Of a stretch of 64,000 nt of DNA, positions 9,064 through 17,766 are shown piece after piece; the first letter of the stretch is position 1; the number at the start of each line of letters is the position of its first letter. A program made the position numbers and the translations under genes. Source of the DNA: Chloroflexota bacterium (GTDB lineage Bacteria; Chloroflexota; Anaerolineae; Anaerolineales; Villigracilaceae); NCBI GenBank assembly GCA_016234495.1, contig JACRBI010000030.1:62001-126000 (forward strand), given 5' to 3'. The notes beneath the pieces are model-generated. The model worked only from the letters and a program-made list of their open reading frames with translations. It was not told the origin of the DNA and did no database searches.

Positions 9064-9453
9064 ATGAAAAACGAGTTCGTTCTGACCGTTACATTGCGCG
9101 CGAAGGCTGAGGCAATTTACAAGGCCTGGCTTTCCACCGAAGGGCACGCCGCGATGACGGGCAGCCCCGCAAATGTGGACGGCTCGGTGGACGGCGATTT
9201 CTCTGCCTGGGACGGTTATATTCAGGGCATGTTTTTGGAGTTGGAAAAAAATAAAAGGATCCTGCAAGCCTGGCGCAGCGCGGAATTTCCGGCAGAGGCG
9301 CAGGATTCAATCGTGGAAATTCTGCTGGAAGAAAGCCACGGGAAAACCACCCTGACTCTCAAGCATTGGAATATCCCCGCAGGTCAGGCGGAGAGTTACA
9401 AAAAAGGCTGGGAGGATTTTTATTTCAAGCCGATGCGGGAGTATTTTGGATAG
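9064..9453 (+). CDS. SRPBCC/AHSA1-type domain protein
   Basis: A 129-residue single-domain protein. It opens with a beta strand and the helix AKAEAIYKAWLSTEGHAAMTG, has WDGYIQGMFLELEKNKRILQAW in the middle, and ends with a long helix YKKGWEDFYFKPMREYF. This is the usual order of the AHSA1 (Aha1 C-terminal-like) branch of the SRPBCC fold, which forms a hydrophobic pocket. GAGG at 9054-9057 precedes the ATG. It lies 8 bases after psuG and probably ends that transcript. The ligand cannot be told from sequence. Confidence 0.8.
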   Translation: MKNEFVLTVTLRAKAEAIYKAWLSTEGHAAMTGSPANVDGSVDGDFSAWDGYIQGMFLELEKNKRILQAWRSAEFPAEAQDSIVEILLEESHGKTTLTLKHWNIPAGQAESYKKGWEDFYFKPMREYFG

Positions 9454-9479
9454 CAGGGGAAGTCACATATAAAACGTGA

Positions 9480-9962
9480 CTACTTCGTTAGCAACTCCGT
9501 CACCAAACTCTCCGGCACCTGCACAGCGACCAGTTCGCCGCGCACGGTAATCACGCCATTCACGATAATCCATTCTTCGATGACAACTTTGCGTCCCTTC
9601 ACTTCCTTGACCTTTGCGCGGATTTCGAGCACAGGTCCCAGCGGCGTGGGTTTGAGGTAATCCACGTGCAGGGACGCTGTCAGATAACGGAGGGGCGGCT
9701 CGCTGTCCATGGCGCGGTTCTCGGCGCGATAACCTGCCGCTGCGGCTGTGCCCGTCCCGTGACAATCCACCAGCGAAGCGAGCAGTCCGCCGTAGACATA
9801 GCCGGGGATGGCTGTGTGATACGGCTTGGGCTGAAAATGACAGACTGATTCGTCTCCGTCCCAAAAACTTTTTATTTGATGTCCGAACTCGTTCATGCTT
9901 CCACAGCCATAGCAATGCGCGAAGTATTCGGGGTAAAAATCTTGAAATGCTTTTTCGGTCAT
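9480..9962 (-). CDS. PaaI-type hotdog-fold thioesterase
   Basis: A 160-residue protein. The ATG at 9962 is preferred because AAAGGTGG lies just upstream; a GTG three codons earlier is possible. The hotdog signature is clear: CYGCGSMNEFGHQI near the N-terminus, the motif PGYVYGGLLASLVDCHG around the helix (Gly-Gly and Asp are typical active-site region residues), then a strand pair ending in VVIEEWIIVNGVITVRGELVAVQ. Members hydrolyse acyl-CoA thioesters. The CxxC-like cysteines near the start are common in some members and may bind metal. The gene stands alone, facing the SRPBCC gene. Confidence 0.85.
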   Translation of the reverse strand: MTEKAFQDFYPEYFAHCYGCGSMNEFGHQIKSFWDGDESVCHFQPKPYHTAIPGYVYGGLLASLVDCHGTGTAAAAGYRAENRAMDSEPPLRYLTASLHVDYLKPTPLGPVLEIRAKVKEVKGRKVVIEEWIIVNGVITVRGELVAVQVPESLVTELLTK

Positions 9963-10002
9963 GCAAGCCACCTTTGATTTACGATTTACGATTTACGATT
10001 TT

Positions 10003-10779
10003 TTACGGCGTAGGGGTTGAAAGATTATCGAGCACAGAAAACCGCCCGACCACTTTCCACTCATAGCCCATGAAAATTTGAACTTCGTACGAGCCAGCCT
10101 GCCAGCCGTCCATCGGATCGGAACATTCGGTATATCCGCCGATGCCGCCAGTGCCGCCATCCCAGGGCTTGGTCTCGAAACAGATCAACTCGCCATTGCG
10201 ATACCAGAGCGCAGTCCATTGCACGCCGGGCGTGGTGTTGTTGTAGTCAAAACCGCCGTACATGGATTCAATCGGAAGTTCAAAAACGGTTTGCGGGTCA
10301 ACCGGATTCAAGCCATCGAATTCCGTTGAAAATTGAATGGAGGTAAAAACCGCATCCGGGTTGGGAGTCACCTGCCCGGCAAACAAGGCTTCAATTGCAA
10401 CGGGCAGGAACGGCGTGACTGTCAGTGTGGGCGTATCCGAAACTGACGGAGTGGGAGTCAAACTTGGCACAAGGGTGATGGTCGGCGTGAGCGTAATGGT
10501 CGGCGTGAGGGTGATGGTTGGCGTCAACGAAGGAGTCGGCGACGGCGGAAAAAAATCATAGATCAACGGCTCGCCATAAAATGGAAGCCAGTACGCGCAG
10601 GCAAATAATGAAAGCGCAAGCAAAAGCAACTGCCAGGCGTTGGCATTGTGGCGGCGGCGCAAACTATGAAAGGTCAGCCTGCGAGCGAACTGCATACTCT
10701 TGATCGCAGCGCGGATCGAGAGATAAGCTCCGATCACCGCAAATAAGGCTAAAACAATAATCCCAGCACGAATATCCAT
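10003..10779 (-). CDS. Membrane protein with Thr/Pro repeat stalk
   Basis: A 258-residue protein. It has hydrophobic segments at ~5-25 and ~48-67 separated by a basic loop (RRLTFHSLRRRHN). Then comes a Thr/Pro/Leu repeat region at ~80-120 encoded partly by an 18-base tandem repeat, and a Trp/Gly-rich extracellular-type domain at ~130-250 (WTALWYRNGELIC and GWQAGSYEVQIFMGYEWKVVG). That order fits a membrane anchor, a wall-spanning stalk and an exposed beta domain. The protein starts six bases after a TATAAT box with no Shine-Dalgarno. No family was recognised. Confidence 0.75.
   Translation of the reverse strand: MDIRAGIIVLALFAVIGAYLSIRAAIKSMQFARRLTFHSLRRRHNANAWQLLLLALSLFACAYWLPFYGEPLIYDFFPPSPTPSLTPTITLTPTITLTPTITLVPSLTPTPSVSDTPTLTVTPFLPVAIEALFAGQVTPNPDAVFTSIQFSTEFDGLNPVDPQTVFELPIESMYGGFDYNNTTPGVQWTALWYRNGELICFETKPWDGGTGGIGGYTECSDPMDGWQAGSYEVQIFMGYEWKVVGRFSVLDNLSTPTP
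10475..10528 (-). repeat. 18-base tandem repeat, three units
   Basis: Three units of 18 bases (10475-10492, 10493-10510, 10511-10528) differ at a few positions. Read on the - strand they encode the Thr-Ile-Thr-Leu-Thr-Pro stalk of the membrane protein. Unit number may vary between strains. Confidence 0.85.
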
Positions 10780-10785
10780 GCTGGG

Positions 10786-10814
10786 ATTATACCCATCACG
10801 GTCACAAATTGCGC
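10786..10814 (-). promoter_or_regulatory. Leaderless-type promoter with shared 16-base block
   Basis: On the - strand GCGCAATTTGTGACCG (10814-10799) is followed by TGATGGG and TATAAT (10791-10786). The ATG comes exactly six bases later at 10779. The block recurs at 28213 and 52024. Together with 10833-10848 it forms an imperfect inverted repeat between two divergent genes. Confidence 0.7.
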
Positions 10815-10832
10815 CTTTTTACACTGCGAGAA

Positions 10833-10878
10833 ACGCAATAAGTGACCGAGGGTATTAAATAACTTTGAACGTTATAAT
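10833..10878 (+). promoter_or_regulatory. Leaderless-type promoter for isopentenyl phosphate kinase
   Basis: The arm ACGCAATAAGTGACCG (10833-10848) mirrors the block of the divergent promoter. A TATAAT box at 10873-10878 lies exactly six bases before the ATG at 10885, so transcription would start at or near the initiation codon. Confidence 0.6.
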
Positions 10879-10884
10879 ATGAGG

Positions 10885-11685
10885 ATGACCAACGAAATCA
10901 TCTTCCTCAAACTGGGCGGATCACTGATCACAGACAAGGACATCCCCTACACCCCGCGACTCGACAAATTAAATGAGCTGGCTCTGGAAATAAAAACGGT
11001 TCTGGATTCGCGCCCGGACCTGCTCCTGATTCTCGGGCATGGTTCCGGCTCCTTTGGGCACACCGCCGCCAAAAAGCACGGCACACGCAGTGGAGTTCAC
11101 ACTCCCGAGCAATGGCATGGCTTTGCCGAGGTCAAGTATCAAGCCGCCCAACTCACCCGCCACGTAATCGGTGCGCTGCTTGAGGCCGGCCTGCCGGCAA
11201 TCTCGATCCACCCATCATCCGCGCTGGTTTCGGAAAAAGGAAAGGTTGCCAAACACAATATCTTGCCTATACGCAGAGCGCTGGATGTGCATTTGCTTCC
11301 AGTAGTACATGGCGATGTGGCTTTCGATGAAGCGTTGGGCGGGACGATTCTGTCCACTGAAGACGTGTTTGCTTTCCTCGCGCAGGAGTTCCACCCCACA
11401 CGAATCCTGCTGGCGGGGATCGAGGCCGGGGTCTGGGCGGATTTCCCAGCGCGGACAAAACTTGTTAAACAGATTCAACTATCAGATTATGAAAAGATGC
11501 GCGCAGGCATTGGCGGCTCGGCCAGCACAGACGTCACCGGCGGGATGAAAGCCAAAGTGGAGGAAATGCTTGATTTGGTCAAAAAGAATAAAGGCCTGAC
11601 CGTTCAAATTTTTTCGGCTGAAGAAAATGGATTTTTGACTCGCGCATTAAATGGTGAAAACGTCGGCACGCTTTTGACCGAATGA
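10885..11685 (+). CDS. Isopentenyl phosphate kinase
   Basis: A 266-residue member of the amino-acid-kinase fold. It phosphorylates isopentenyl phosphate to isopentenyl diphosphate, the last step of the archaeal-type alternative mevalonate pathway, which some Chloroflexota also use. Seen in the sequence: FLKLGGSLITDK at the N-terminus (phosphate-binding Lys and Gly-Gly), ILGHGSGSFGHTAAKKHGT (the Gly-rich loop and His characteristic of IPK), VVHGDVAFDE and GGTILSTED, and a late GGSASTDVTGGMKAKV nucleotide-binding segment. ATG 10885 is preferred over ATG 10879, because 10885 sits at the expected transcription start. The other pathway genes are not in the window. Confidence 0.9.
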   Translation: MTNEIIFLKLGGSLITDKDIPYTPRLDKLNELALEIKTVLDSRPDLLLILGHGSGSFGHTAAKKHGTRSGVHTPEQWHGFAEVKYQAAQLTRHVIGALLEAGLPAISIHPSSALVSEKGKVAKHNILPIRRALDVHLLPVVHGDVAFDEALGGTILSTEDVFAFLAQEFHPTRILLAGIEAGVWADFPARTKLVKQIQLSDYEKMRAGIGGSASTDVTGGMKAKVEEMLDLVKKNKGLTVQIFSAEENGFLTRALNGENVGTLLTE

Positions 11686-11751
11686 CAAAGAGGTGACGAA
11701 ACACTCTTGCTTTTTTTGTGAAAAATTGGATAATAGGCATGTCGGATTATA

Positions 11752-11767
11752 TATAATCTACAAGGAG
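11752..11767 (+). promoter_or_regulatory. -10 box and ribosome site for fhs
   Basis: TATAAT at 11752-11757 is followed by AAGGAG at 11762-11767, six bases before the ATG at 11773. A -35 box is uncertain; TTGGAT at 11726 is too far away. In contrast to the neighbours this gene has a normal Shine-Dalgarno. Confidence 0.5.
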
Positions 11768-11772
11768 ATTTT

Positions 11773-13773
11773 ATGGCAACCAAAGCAAAATCCACCAGGA
11801 AAACCGCAAAGGCGAAAGCGAAGCCGAAGGCGGCAGTGAAAAAAGCCGCACCCAAGAAGGCCGTGAAAGCCGCAGTAACATTCATGCCGACGAAACTTAA
11901 ACTCGTCCGCCCGGTGCCCTCTGACATTGAGATCGCGCAGGCTGGCAAGTTAAAGCCGATCCTCCAGATCGCGCAGGAACTGGGAATTAAGGAAAGCGAA
12001 CTTGAGATGTTTGGCCCGTACAAGGCCAAGATCAAACTTGAAATTCTCAAACGCCTCGCCAATCGCAAGAACGGCAAATACATTGACGTGACCGCCATCA
12101 CCCCAACCCCGCTCGGCGAAGGCAAGACCACCACCACAGTGGGTTTGTCGCAGGCTTTGGGCGCGCACCTCGGCAAGAAGGTGATGACAGTCATCCGCCA
12201 ACCCTCACAGGGACCGACATTCGGCATTAAGGGCGGAGCCGCAGGCGGCGGCTACAGTCAGATCATCCCGATGGAAGATTTCAATTTGCATCTGACCGGC
12301 GACATCCACGCCATCACCGCCGCGCACAACCTGTGCGCCGCCGCGTTGGATGCCCGCATTATGCACGAAGCGAACACCCCCGACGATGAAAAATTGTTCA
12401 ATGCTCTCTGCCCAGCCGACAAAAAAGGACAGCGCAAATTCTCGCCGTCCATGCTGCGCCGCTTGAAGAAACTCGGCATCGGCAAGACCAATCCCAATGA
12501 TCTGACACCCGAAGAACGCGCGCGCTTTTCCCGCCTTGATATTGGTTACGATGGTGTTCAATGGCGGCGCGTGATCGACATCAACGACCGGATGCTGCGC
12601 GATATTCAGACCGGCCTGGGCAAGGACGAAGCCGGCTTTGAGCACAAATCCGGTTACGACATCACAGTCGCTTCCGAGATCATGGCTATCCTCGCATTGA
12701 CCACCGACTTGGCAGACATGCGCGACCGACTCGGGCGGATGGTTGTGGCCGTCAGTCGCAAGGGTGAAGCCGTCACCGCTGAAGACCTCGGCGTAGCTGG
12801 CGCATTGACCGTCTTAATGAAAGACGCGATCAAGCCGAACCTGATGCAGACCCTCGAAGGCACACCTGCCATCGTCCATGCGGGACCGTTCGCCAACATC
12901 GCCCACGGGCAATCATCCATCATCGCCGACAAGATCGCGCTCAAAATGGCTGATTATGTCATCACAGAATCAGGCTTCGGCGCAGACATCGGCATGGAAA
13001 AATTCATGGACATCAAGTGCCGCTACTCTGGGCTGACCCCGAGTCTGGTGGTACTGGTCGCCACAGTCCGTGCGCTGAAAATGCACGGCGGCGGCCCGAA
13101 AGTTGTCGCAGGTAAACCGCTCGCTCCCGAATACACCGACGAGAATCTCGAACTGCTCCAGAAGGGTTTGCCCAACATGGTGCAGCACATCGAGAACGCG
13201 CTCAAGTACGGCGTGAACGTGGTCGTGGCTGTCAACTCCTTCGCCAACGACACCCCCGCTGAAGTGGAAATGGTGCGCAAAGCCGCGCTCGAAGCCGGCG
13301 CAATGGACGCAGTCGTCTCCCGTCACTGGATGGAAGGCGGCAAGGGCGCGCTCAAACTCGCCGAGGCAGTTGTCAAAGCCTGCGAAAAGCCCAGCAATTT
13401 CAAGTTCCTCTATCCGCTGAACATCCCGGTCAAGGAAAAGATCGAGACCATCGCGCGCGAAATCTACCGCGCCGACGGCGTGGATTACACTCCCGAAGCC
13501 GAAGCCAAGATCGAGCAGTTCACCAAACTCGGCTTTGGCGACCTGCCGCTCTGCATGGCGAAGACTCACCTTTCCTTCACCGACAAGGCAGATCAAAAAG
13601 GCGCTCCGCGCGGTTTCCGCGTCACCATCAGCGACATCCGCGCCAGCGTCGGCGCCGGCTTCCTCTATCCGCTGCTCGGCACGATGCGCACCATGCCCGG
13701 CCTCCCCACCCGCCCGGTCTTCTATGATGTTGACCTCGACCTCGAAACAGGCAAGGTTGTCGGTCTGTTCTAG
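11773..13773 (+). CDS. fhs: Formate-tetrahydrofolate ligase, long form with basic N-terminal tail
   Basis: A 666-residue enzyme that makes 10-formyltetrahydrofolate from formate, ATP and tetrahydrofolate. It feeds purine and one-carbon metabolism, or the methyl branch of the Wood-Ljungdahl pathway. Motifs: [17 protein letters not shown] (nucleotide loop), [51 protein letters not shown] and [11 protein letters not shown]. Typical bacterial enzymes are near 555-560 residues. This one has two additions. Residues 1-36 are almost only Lys, Ala, Thr and Pro. A segment near 225-285 ([14 protein letters not shown] and [18 protein letters not shown]) resembles, from memory, the synthetase domain of eukaryotic C1-tetrahydrofolate synthase. 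The basic tail looks histone-like and may bind nucleic acid or protein. Confidence 0.95.
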   Translation: MATKAKSTRKTAKAKAKPKAAVKKAAPKKAVKAAVTFMPTKLKLVRPVPSDIEIAQAGKLKPILQIAQELGIKESELEMFGPYKAKIKLEILKRLANRKNGKYIDVTAITPTPLGEGKTTTTVGLSQALGAHLGKKVMTVIRQPSQGPTFGIKGGAAGGGYSQIIPMEDFNLHLTGDIHAITAAHNLCAAALDARIMHEANTPDDEKLFNALCPADKKGQRKFSPSMLRRLKKLGIGKTNPNDLTPEERARFSRLDIGYDGVQWRRVIDINDRMLRDIQTGLGKDEAGFEHKSGYDITVASEIMAILALTTDLADMRDRLGRMVVAVSRKGEAVTAEDLGVAGALTVLMKDAIKPNLMQTLEGTPAIVHAGPFANIAHGQSSIIADKIALKMADYVITESGFGADIGMEKFMDIKCRYSGLTPSLVVLVATVRALKMHGGGPKVVAGKPLAPEYTDENLELLQKGLPNMVQHIENALKYGVNVVVAVNSFANDTPAEVEMVRKAALEAGAMDAVVSRHWMEGGKGALKLAEAVVKACEKPSNFKFLYPLNIPVKEKIETIAREIYRADGVDYTPEAEAKIEQFTKLGFGDLPLCMAKTHLSFTDKADQKGAPRGFRVTISDIRASVGAGFLYPLLGTMRTMPGLPTRPVFYDVDLDLETGKVVGLF

Positions 13774-13781
13774 TAGCTTAG

Positions 13782-13868
13782 AATGTCATTGCGAGGGCAT
13801 CGCCCGAGGCAATCCCCGGTTATACGAGATTGCTTCGCCGCCAAAGTTCTGCGGCTCGCAATGACATT
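13782..13868. repeat. Palindromic interspersed repeat, ATTGCGAG family
   Basis: Perfect 14-base arms AATGTCATTGCGAG (13782-13795) and CTCGCAATGACATT (13855-13868) enclose a second pair around GCAATC/GATTGC. A related copy lies at 32836-32927. It sits directly after fhs and may also act as an mRNA 3' hairpin. Confidence 0.85.
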
Positions 13869-13916
13869 TTTATTTAATCAGTACAGATTGGCTATGTAAA
13901 TATTTTTCAATCTGGA

Positions 13917-13922
13917 TATAAT
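13917..13922 (+). promoter_or_regulatory. -10 box close to the amidase start
   Basis: TATAAT at 13917-13922 lies nine bases before ATG 13932. There is no Shine-Dalgarno, so a leaderless or very short leader message is likely. Confidence 0.5.
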
Positions 13923-13931
13923 CCCCCAAAC

Positions 13932-15296
13932 ATGAAACCTGAATCAATGTCATTGACTGATCAACGCGACCTCGCCAAGAATGAGGAAGGTCACGCATCT
14001 GACTTAGCCGCAGCCTGCTACCTTCAAATAGAGAGACTCAACCCGACGCTGAATGCCTTCATCACGGTCATTCCGCCGGAGAAGGAGCCTCTGCCGCCAT
14101 CCGGCAGTGTGCCGCTTTATGGAATTCCAGTCGCGGTCAAAGACCTGTACGACACCCGAGGCGTCCGCACCACGTCGGGGTCGAAGTTCTTCGCAGATAA
14201 CATCCCACAGGAAGATGCATTCGTTGTCCAAAAAATAAAGAAAGCCGGGGCGCAAATCGTCGGCAAGACCAACACGCACGAGATCGCGCTGGGAGTGACC
14301 AATAACAACCCGCACTTTGGCGCTTGCAGAAATCCGTGGGACATCACCCGCACACCCGGCGGTTCATCGGGCGGAAGCGCAGTAGCTGTCGCTACCGGCA
14401 TGGCATTGGCTGCGCTCGGAACTGACACCGGCGGCTCGATCCGCATCCCTGCGGCGCTGTGCGGCGTGGTTGGACTCAAACCCACCTACGGGCGCGTCAG
14501 CCTGCGCGGCATCCTTCCGCTTTCATGGAATCTCGACCACGCCGGCCCGATCACGCGCAAAGTTGAAGATGCGGCCATCATGCTGCAAGTAATGAGCGGA
14601 TATGACGAACTGGACCCGGCTTCGCTGAAGACCCTGCCCGGTGATTATTACAGTCACATCAAGGACGGGATGCAGGAACGAAAGGTCGCGCTTGCAGTCG
14701 GAAGCTATATCGACGCTGCCGATGCTGAAGTTTTGAAAGCTGTGCGGGAGGCGGCGCGGGTCTTGGAAAGGCACGGAGTGATCATCAGCGAAGTCAATGT
14801 GGATTTCCTTAAGGAGGCCGCGCTCGCCAATGGAATCATGACACAGGCTGACGGGGCAGCCTTCCATCGTGAACGGATGAAGGAACATCCCGGCTGGTTC
14901 GGCGCGGATGTGCGTCAGCGGCTTGAGACTGGCGCAGGATTCACCTCCAGCGAGTATTCTCTGGCGCGGCGGGTTCAGGCTGAAGTTAAAAGAAGATGCG
15001 AAGTTTTATTTGACGAATACGATGCTCTCATCCTCCCCACAACGCCAATCCCCGCGCCGGTGCTGGAAGGAGAGGACGCCATTGAACGCGCCCGCCAGTT
15101 GACTCGTTTCACTGCGCCTTTCAACCTGACCGGCCTGCCCGCGCTTTCCGTTCCCTGCGGGTTTACATCAGACGGCCTGCCGATAGGTTTGCAGATCGTC
15201 TCGCGCGCGTGGAATGAAGCGGGGGTGCTGCGGGTTGGATACGCCCACCAGGAAGCCACTGACTGGCACAAGATGAAACCTGAGATTGCTTTGTAA
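13932..15296 (+). CDS. Amidase-signature family hydrolase
   Basis: A 454-residue enzyme of the amidase-signature family. The Ser-cisSer-Lys triad region is present: the Lys in GIPVAVKDLYDTRG (~residue 77), and TPGGSSGGSAVAVATGMALAALGTDTGGSIRIPAALCGVVGLKPT with the Gly-Gly-Ser-Ser-Gly-Gly core (~140) and the nucleophile in GTDTGGSIR (~160). The C-terminal FTAPFNLTGLPALSVPCG is typical. GatA is a member of this family, but no gatB or gatC is adjacent and the length is somewhat short. A stand-alone amidase that hydrolyses small amides is therefore preferred. A bidirectional terminator follows. Confidence 0.85.
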   Translation: MKPESMSLTDQRDLAKNEEGHASDLAAACYLQIERLNPTLNAFITVIPPEKEPLPPSGSVPLYGIPVAVKDLYDTRGVRTTSGSKFFADNIPQEDAFVVQKIKKAGAQIVGKTNTHEIALGVTNNNPHFGACRNPWDITRTPGGSSGGSAVAVATGMALAALGTDTGGSIRIPAALCGVVGLKPTYGRVSLRGILPLSWNLDHAGPITRKVEDAAIMLQVMSGYDELDPASLKTLPGDYYSHIKDGMQERKVALAVGSYIDAADAEVLKAVREAARVLERHGVIISEVNVDFLKEAALANGIMTQADGAAFHRERMKEHPGWFGADVRQRLETGAGFTSSEYSLARRVQAEVKRRCEVLFDEYDALILPTTPIPAPVLEGEDAIERARQLTRFTAPFNLTGLPALSVPCGFTSDGLPIGLQIVSRAWNEAGVLRVGYAHQEATDWHKMKPEIAL

Positions 15297-15303
15297 ATGT
15301 AAA

Positions 15304-15335
15304 AAAAACGCCCCGAAAATTTTCGGGGCGTTTTT
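15304..15335. terminator. Bidirectional Rho-independent terminator
   Basis: AAAAACGCCCCGAAAA and its exact complement form a perfect 16-bp stem with A- and T-runs on either side. It sits between two convergent genes and can serve both. Confidence 0.9.
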
Positions 15336-15348
15336 GTGTTCGTTTGTT

Positions 15349-15915
15349 TTATAACAGACAGCGATTCCAATAGAATGCGTTTTCAATTATCACATCATAA
15401 CAAATTGGGCTCTCCGGCAGGAATTCATAATCATAGTTAAAATCCCATTCAGGGTTATAAAGATTTATCACGTCGCCATAATTTGCCGGCGCATCCTGAC
15501 AATAGGTTGTGAACGCAACCAAGGTCCCTCCTTCTGGAGGCCATGGAATGTCGTAGACGTTATAACAATACTGGGCTATCGTGGGCGGGACAAACGCCCA
15601 AAAGACCGAGCCGCCAAAGAAAACCACGACGTTTTTTCCGCCTGTCTTCCTTGAAGTCGTGCATTGAACCGTAACATCGTCCACCTGTGAACAACTCAAA
15701 TCGTAATTGGCATCTTCACCTTGAACCTGGACATAGCCTTTGAGTTCTGACTTGGAGAAATGTCCGCTGACGCTGAATACGAAAATCACATCTCCATGCT
15801 TATCATTTCTGACCTCGATCAGGGTGAGCGCGGTACCAGCCAGCGGCGCCGCGGCCACGCTGGCAAGCATCGCCGCAATTGACAAAATTATCCATACAAA
15901 CCGCATCTTTTTCAT
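15349..15915 (-). CDS. Secreted protein of unknown function
   Basis: A 188-residue protein with a clear Sec signal peptide (MKKMRFVWIILSIAAMLASVAAAPLAG). The ATG at 15915 is preceded by AAAGGATGG, so the longer open frame to 15981 is not used. The mature part has a beta-rich N-terminal half (VIFVFSVSGHFSKSELKGYVQV) and several cysteines (CSQVDDVTVQC, QYCYNVYDI, TYCQDAPANYGD, ICYDVI, NRC) that could form disulfides outside the cell. The tail is rich in Tyr, Asp and Asn. No known family was recognised. It shares the - strand with the following lipoprotein but lies 147 bases downstream of it. Confidence 0.7.
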   Translation of the reverse strand: MKKMRFVWIILSIAAMLASVAAAPLAGTALTLIEVRNDKHGDVIFVFSVSGHFSKSELKGYVQVQGEDANYDLSCSQVDDVTVQCTTSRKTGGKNVVVFFGGSVFWAFVPPTIAQYCYNVYDIPWPPEGGTLVAFTTYCQDAPANYGDVINLYNPEWDFNYDYEFLPESPICYDVIIENAFYWNRCLL

Positions 15916-16061
15916 ATCTGACCATCCTTTTAGAGTTGATGAATAAGAAATAATTTTTTGACATTGACAGTATAAACGCAATTCAACAGCTTTTACAAGT
16001 AATTTTTATTACCTGCTTTTCATGATGCAACGCAGAATATTTTCAAATGGAAAAGCCTTCT

Positions 16062-17672
16062 CTATCTAAGGCGGCAACTGCATTTCCCATCCCAAAACCA
16101 GGGAGGCTTGCAGCCGGCGTTACTTGTAACAAGACAAACCTCACTCGGCGCGCACGCTGGATCCTTGCTTGGGTCGCACGACCTTTTGTTGGTAAATGCA
16201 CAACCATTGTTGAACATGACGGCCTGAAGTTTGCTGTCAACTATTTTCTTTGAGTTCTCAACACAAGCTCCATTGAGTGGATAATAACCGGTCGGGCAGA
16301 TGTTGTAATTCACAACAGAATCAGACTCGGCAACGCAGCAGTGATTTAGCGGGTCATAGACGGTGCCCGCCATGCAAGCAGTACCGTCCGTGGAGGCGCC
16401 GTCCCACACGCACGCATCGCCAACCATGGTGTAATGCGCCGGGCAAGCCGACGCACAAGCATTAACGTCCACGCAAGAACCTTCCACCGAAGCCGTGTAA
16501 TCCCCGGGGTAGTCACATTGGAATTTATTTTTCTCAGCGCCAACCGGGGATGAACAGCCCGGCACATCATACGTCCACATATCCGGCGGAGTATTTGACA
16601 GGCTAAAAGTCACGATCGTATATGCAATAAAATCCGGCTTGCCAGTGCAATTGGGAGCTTGTGATATGCCGACCTTGTTGCATTGCACATCAGGAGTGCA
16701 AGTCGCCGACTCACCGATCGGGCCAGCGCCGACAAATGCCAATTGCTCACAGGCAGGAGCAAAATGGGTCGGATTATCCACAATACAGCGGAATCCAAGA
16801 TCAGGCAAATTCTCAGTTGGCAAAAGCGAGAAGCGGTGCGCTGAAAGCGACGGATCGGCGCCGTCGCGATAGCTGCTCCCGCGTACTGAGCGTTTTTCCC
16901 CGATCAGCGGACCAAGCGGGTCTTCCACCGGCGCTTCGCTGTAATAGGTGGGGCTGTACCAATCAGCCACCCACTCGCGCGCATTGCCAGCCATGTCAAG
17001 CGCGCCGAAATAACTTACACCCTGGGGATAATCAATTACCTCTGTCGTCGTTCCTTCGCAAAATTTAAAATTCAGCAAATCACATACAGGGCCTTCATTG
17101 CCCCACGGAAACAGATTCCCATCCGGGCCGCGGGCAGTCTTTTCCCACTCAGCTTCGGTGGGCAGGCGTCCATTCACAAAAGAACAGTACGCCGCCGCCT
17201 GGTCGTAATTCACACCAGTCACCGGGAAATTAATAAATCGAGCATCTCCAAAATGCGGCGCATTCTGCGGGTCAGGCGAAGTACATTTCCCAGCCTGCAC
17301 GCACAAAGCATACTGCTGATTGGTGATCTTGGTACTGTAAATCCAAAATTCACTCAGGGTCACTTTATGAATGGGATTGTCGGAAGAATAATATCCCATT
17401 GTAAATTCACCGCCGGGCACAGCCGCCAAAACTGACCCGTCCACATAGCGGTATTTGGAACCCAGTTCCATGGGAGGACCTGCCAAATTGATGGAAACCA
17501 GCGTCGGCGAAGGCTCGACCGCAACCGGCGACTCAGCAGTTGGAGCAGGCGGCTCCGTCGCAGCCGACGATTGAGTCACATTCGGCAGTATCGTGGCATC
17601 TGACGGATTTCCGTCCCCCATGCACGCAGAAAGCATGAACATAAATACAAACAGGCATAAAAATCTTTTCAT
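16062..17672 (-). CDS. Lipoprotein with formylglycine-generating-enzyme-like domain and Cys-rich tail
   Basis: A 536-residue lipoprotein (lipobox LSAC, Cys17) with a Ser/Pro/Glu linker. Residues ~85-300 form an SUMF1/FGE-type sulfatase-modifying-factor domain: VPGGEFTMGYYSSDNPIHKVTL, then GRLPTEAEWEKTARG, LFPWGN, LDMAGNAREWVADW, SVRGSSYRD and LGFRCI. Enzymatic FGEs need a paired active-site Cys; here the GFRC end is present but the second Cys is not evident. The domain may therefore bind rather than modify. Residues ~305-536 hold more than 20 cysteines in repeated CxxG/CxxA settings, suggesting an extracellular disulfide-rich region. AGGAG upstream supports ATG 17672. Confidence 0.85.
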   Translation of the reverse strand: MKRFLCLFVFMFMLSACMGDGNPSDATILPNVTQSSAATEPPAPTAESPVAVEPSPTLVSINLAGPPMELGSKYRYVDGSVLAAVPGGEFTMGYYSSDNPIHKVTLSEFWIYSTKITNQQYALCVQAGKCTSPDPQNAPHFGDARFINFPVTGVNYDQAAAYCSFVNGRLPTEAEWEKTARGPDGNLFPWGNEGPVCDLLNFKFCEGTTTEVIDYPQGVSYFGALDMAGNAREWVADWYSPTYYSEAPVEDPLGPLIGEKRSVRGSSYRDGADPSLSAHRFSLLPTENLPDLGFRCIVDNPTHFAPACEQLAFVGAGPIGESATCTPDVQCNKVGISQAPNCTGKPDFIAYTIVTFSLSNTPPDMWTYDVPGCSSPVGAEKNKFQCDYPGDYTASVEGSCVDVNACASACPAHYTMVGDACVWDGASTDGTACMAGTVYDPLNHCCVAESDSVVNYNICPTGYYPLNGACVENSKKIVDSKLQAVMFNNGCAFTNKRSCDPSKDPACAPSEVCLVTSNAGCKPPWFWDGKCSCRLR

Positions 17673-17766
17673 TCGGCGCTCCTGTTTACGGCAAAGCCCT
17701 TACCTGGTTTGGATTTTCCCAGCCTTGCCCGTCACAGTCAAAATACCATATCTTGGCAATTGTAAA

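Noticed and set aside
9463-9966. A second - strand frame overlapping the thioesterase
   Set aside because: The other frame shows the clear hotdog motif; this one is Arg/His-rich shadow sequence.
12970-13596. A 208-codon frame opposite fhs
   Set aside because: It is the antisense of a well-conserved gene, with no start signal.
13932-15296. GatA subunit of tRNA amidotransferase
   Set aside because: No gatB or gatC adjacent and the sequence is somewhat short, so a general amidase is preferred.
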